Below, piece after piece: positions 60,598 to 64,000 of a stretch of 64,000 bases of DNA. The stretch covers positions 1 through 64,000 of the forward strand of contig JADFUC010001928.1 of the NCBI GenBank assembly GCA_019722365.1. The letters are read 5' to 3'. The stretch comes from Lithospermum erythrorhizon (taxonomy: Eukaryota > Streptophyta > Magnoliopsida > Boraginales > Boraginaceae). The notes below the pieces were generated by a model, which made no database searches, was not told where the DNA came from, and saw only the letters and a program-made list of their open reading frames with translations. The position numbers and the translations under genes were made by a program. How positions within the stretch are numbered: position 1 is the first letter of the stretch; the number at the start of each line of letters is the position of its first letter.

Positions 60598-62166
60598 ATG
60601 TTGGCAATTTTCAAGAATGATTTGGTTGTTCCACCAAAGGAGTTAAACAGCCCTGCATCTGTTGAATCAAAGCAACCTGAAGAGACTTTGAAAGAGTTCT
60701 TGTCTTCTCATGCAAACAATGCCTTTTCCATTGGTTTTGTAGACAAAGCATTGATTGCTTATGCCCCCTCTGAACGTTCTTTTCTTGCTCCCCAAAGGTA
60801 CTAAGCGGAATCATAATTTTTATATAAAAGCAGTGGAAACAATAAAAGTATAGATAAAACATATTTAGTTGGTCGAACCAAATAATTTTCGAAAATTTAT
60901 ATTTAAAAATCTTATTTTTCAATAGTAGATGTTTCTTTATTCCACCAGTAGTTGTTTCTTTCTCCTGGTGTTTTGTTATCAACATTTCAAGATTCCATGA
61001 CCCATGTTGTCTAAACCTCTTAAAAGAAAATAATATTGATCATTTGGTGGATATAATTTGTAAACTGGAAATAAAAATGATTCTATGACATGTTTTGTGT
61101 TTTTATGGGTTTGTATATATTGATTAAATTATTGATATTATTACAGGTTTTTTTGTGGGGTAAATGACATTTACTGTATCTTCATTGGAGGTCTGCACAA
61201 TTTGTGTACCCTTAACAAGCAATATGGTCTATCAAAGGTTGGTAATGAGGCAATGTTTGTGATAGAAGCATACAGGACCTTAAGGGACAGAGGACCATAT
61301 CCTGCTCATCAAGTCCTCCAGGATCTTGATGGTAGCTTTGGTTTTGTGCTTTATGATCACAAAGATGGAACTGTCTTTGCTGCTCTTGTAAGTTGCTAAT
61401 CTTTGTCAACTAAATGTGCCATTTGCATTTCAAAACCTCTAATTCAAAGTAATTGGTGTTTTTTTCCGAGTCTAATGGTTGTTATTAATTTTTTAGTTAA
61501 AAATGTCAATTACATTGAATTACATTAGAATATAATGTGACTTATTGTGAGGCGCACAACCATCATAGTCTAATCCATCTGTGAACCGATATTTGATGCA
61601 CTCTGCGTTCTTATTGGCTATTGTTACCTTGATAGGGCGGAGATGAAAATGTGAAGCTATTTTGGGGCATTGGATCTGATGACTCTGTAGTTATCTCTGA
61701 TGATGTGACACTCATAAAATCAAGTTGTGCCAAATCATTTGCCCCATTTCCAACTGGTATGTATATAATAAACAATTAAATTTGTCAATTCTTTCTAGTT
61801 ATTTCTCTAGGCTTATTGTAAAGATACATGATATACATGTTAAATCACATCTGAATTTACTCCAATCAACCAAATTATAAGTCCATTTTTCTTTGGGTCC
61901 AAACAAGGACCTAGGCCACATGACGGGTTAGTGTGAGGAAGTTAAATCAGGTGAACTAAACGTCCGTTTTTATATATGCAGGTTGCATGTTTCATAATAA
62001 AGAAGGATTGGTGAGCTTTGAACATCCAACGAACAAGCTGAAAGCTATGCCAAGAGTGGATAGTGAGGGGGCAATGTGTGGTGCAAGCTTCAAGGTTGAT
62101 GTGTATTCGAAGGTGCATAGCATGCCAAGGGTTGGAAGTTCAGCTGACTGGTCAAAATGGGGGTAG
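60598..62166 (+). CDS. Aluminium-induced/stem-specific TSJT1-like protein with YGL and LRDR motifs (DUF3700)
   Basis: Exons are 60598-60797, 61147-61387, 61636-61756 and 61982-62166. All introns are GT-AG and the product is 248 aa, matching the usual length of about 250. The start MLAIFKNDLVVPPKELNSP has the family N-terminus (MLA-F...PPEELNSP). Exon 2 carries the defining QYGLSK and LRDRGPYP motifs, then DGSFGFVLYD. Exon 3 carries LFWG and the SDDV turn. Exon 4 carries GCMFHNKEGL, FEHP and the MPRVDS...CGASFKVD tail. The fold is that of class II glutamine amidotransferases (N-terminal nucleophile type), but these proteins are not known amidotransferases. They are induced by aluminium, auxin or dormancy-type cues in other plants. 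The gene lies 3 kb downstream of U2AF65 on the same strand and has its own TATA box, so it is an independent unit. Confidence 0.95.
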
Positions 62167-62399
62167 GAGGATTACACTAGATCTTACATTCCTATGGCCA
62201 TCTGTTTTTGAAGTTTGTTGAATTTGTGTATTTTGTTTTATTTTTCTTGCATAACTAATGTAGTATCAAGTGCCCTTTAATTTATTTTCTTGTTCACTTG
62301 AGTCTTGGACCTTTGGCCTGTAAATAATGTAATCCGAGGTTTTCTATCTGATAGTAATTTTATGAAAAATGTTCCACTTTAAAGATGAATTACCCTTAA

Positions 62400-63550
62400 G
62401 AATCGAACCGGATCGGCCCTGTAACATGTTCGAGGCATGTGTTTTCATTAAAAGGTCGGCGTGTAATTAATGAATTATGCAGATTTATGATGAAATTGAT
62501 AGCGAATTTGAACGAAATAACATTTCTAATGAAATAACGATTTATTAATAATTGAATGGGTAGGCTTAGATCTGATAAGTTTTCTCAAATGAGTAATACC
62601 GTACAAGCCCACGACAACGGTACAATGATTACGTTCGGTCAGTTCATGACCTAAAAGTTCTGAAATCGCGCGCGTTACATGTTTATGGTTTGCCAGTCGA
62701 AACGTCAGGTAGTAAGCATGCAGTGTGTTTAAATTAAGCATTATCGAGGCCCTTCCATTTTTCGGTTTGACATGCGGAAGCTGGCCGTCCATAGATAACA
62801 TTGTAGGCTATAAAAGTTAACGTTCGAGCAAGGCGAGAATAAGCCTAAAGCCTTTTGGCGGATGAATGCGATAACGCGAAAAATCTCTTCACGGCCCAAA
62901 AACTTCACTGCGGAAACAATATGCTAACTAAGCAATTGTAAAATTGATTAAGTTAATAGTTGCTTTGATTATCGAACAAGAAAAAATGCTACATTTATGA
63001 ATCGAAAAATGCTTTTCTGATTAACTTTATGCAACAAGCGGTACCACGTTCACTTTCAGCATTTCACGTTTAGTCAACTGACTATTTTTTGTACTAAGCA
63101 TTGGTAACGTTTAATTTTTCCCAACGACTACAAATAGTAGCGACTACTTTCATGAATTAGTAGTACCGTTTGATCAAGCGACCACCACGTTTAGTCCGGC
63201 GACTACTTTTTGTCTTAGCGTGAGTGGTTTACATTGATCAAATAATTACCACGTTTGTTCACTACGTAGAAAGATGTCTGAGGGACACCGTAGGAGCACT
63301 ATAAAGGGGGAGGCTGACAGCTGATTCTTCGTTCTTCATTTCACTTGATCGTTTTAGCGATTACAATCACCATGATCGACTTTTCTAGCGATTCTGATAC
63401 TCGTTACTTGTTTTATTGAGTCTAAAGGATTTGATCGAGTCTAAGGATTAACAAAGTCATTGAACTTTGTTCGTTGTATTCTTCGCTATTTCCTCGGGTT
63501 CGGTATTATCTATCTTTTTTATAATTGAGATATTTGTTTTTCTAAATTAA
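62400..63550 (+). repeat. LTR-like promoter region of a retroelement leaving the window
   Basis: A TATA box, CTATAAAGGGGG, sits at 63299-63310. The upstream region has a 35 bp direct repeat (63065 and 63186) and recurring GCGACTACT/CCACGTTT motifs. The downstream part ends just before TGGCATCGCTGACG at 63551, which resembles a decayed Ty3/gypsy primer binding site. The left limit is not defined. Confidence 0.4.
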
Positions 63551-64000
63551 TGGCATCGCTGACGTAATGCTTTGGTAAAAATGTTTAAAGTGATATTGAG
63601 AGGTAGTCTTCAGGTAATAATACAGTGATTATGTTAATCTAAGAGGATGATAATCATATGGATGAATTACCCATAATTAGCTACCAATCCCAGTCTTTAC
63701 GGATAATACTATTGAAAGGAAAAAAAGTCGTGGATTTGTGACATTTTTGTGGCCAAGCTGTGAAATTAAAGGACAAACTTGTATAGATTGTAAGAAACCA
63801 CTTATCATGAAAAGCGGGTGGGGGTGGAGGAGCAGAATTAAATGCTAGCTGAAACCCAGCTTATTAAGCACTAAGGATGGCGGTGTGGGGTGGTACCTGA
63901 GCGATTATGCAACCAATGGTAACTTTTTTTTAATATTTGGTTTATAGGTTGAAGAAAACTATGAAATTGTAATCGATAGTTAACGCCTTTTAATCATTGC
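63551..64000 (+). mobile_element. Putative start of retroelement internal region, cut by window end
   Basis: Sequence after the possible primer binding site has no long ORF and would be the untranslated leader. Nothing in it identifies the family. Confidence 0.3.

Noticed and set aside
60611..60985. 124 aa minus-strand ORF over the TSJT1-like gene
   Set aside because: It is the antisense shadow of exon 1 and intron 1. It has no family motifs, while the plus strand has a clear 4-exon gene.
62526..62801. 91 aa minus-strand ORF downstream of the TSJT1-like gene
   Set aside because: It falls in LTR-like repeat DNA with no recognisable domain. Openness by chance is the simpler reading.

Overview
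The window is nuclear DNA of a flowering plant, almost certainly a eudicot. The evidence is AT-rich intergenic DNA, GT-AG introns, three intron-containing plant genes, Stowaway-type MITEs, and layered decayed Ty3/gypsy (Tat lineage), Ty1/copia and hAT transposons. Nothing visible fixes the species. An asterid such as a Lamiales member is only a guess. No rRNA, tRNA, CRISPR or bacterial-type feature was seen.

Three genes can be rebuilt exon by exon. (1) 7217-11285, minus strand: a CBSX5-like protein with CBS domains, 2 exons, 410 aa, with a 2.8 kb intron and a CT-repeat leader. (2) 48779-57560, plus strand: the large subunit of splicing factor U2AF (U2AF65), 18 exons, 523 aa, with a short RS region, two RRMs and a C-terminal UHM. 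Exon 1 (23 codons) is inferred, and the other 17 exons keep one reading frame throughout. (3) 60598-62166, plus strand: an aluminium-induced/TSJT1-like protein with YGL and LRDR motifs, 4 exons, 248 aa. A possible broken coding remnant lies at 557-937.

Layout. 1-7216: AT-rich intergenic DNA with two GGTTCG/ACCGAA-rich hAT-like non-autonomous elements, a possible solo LTR and a Stowaway MITE. 7217-11520: CBSX5. 11521-18540: AT-rich intergenic DNA with minor repeats. 18540-27800: a badly decayed Tat-lineage Ty3/gypsy element (PR, RT, RNase H, second RNase H, INT) whose 3' untranslated region carries about six copies of a ~130 bp tandem repeat. 27810-31283: a decayed Ty1/copia element with both LTRs recognisable, lying directly after those repeats. 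31284-36240: non-coding LTR-like debris with short tandem repeats. 38085-43320: a decayed hAT transposase and a second, related reading-frame start. 43680-44770: LTR/leader-like DNA. 44771-48778: AT-rich DNA with a hAT-end-like GC block, a SINE-like signature and a 156 bp tandem duplication. 48779-62166: the two plus-strand genes, with a Stowaway MITE in U2AF65 intron 1, another in intron 3, and a 1.1 kb long-TIR Mutator-like element in intron 13. 62400-64000: an LTR-like promoter with a possible primer binding site, leading into a retroelement that runs off the window.

The three genes are ordinary, independently transcribed nuclear genes with no sign of working together. The most unusual structures are the U2AF65 intron 13 insertion (identical 9 bp flanking duplication, ~210-220 bp inverted repeats, an unrecognised antisense ORF), the tandem-repeat array of the Tat element, and an unassigned higher-GC block inside the CBSX5 intron.
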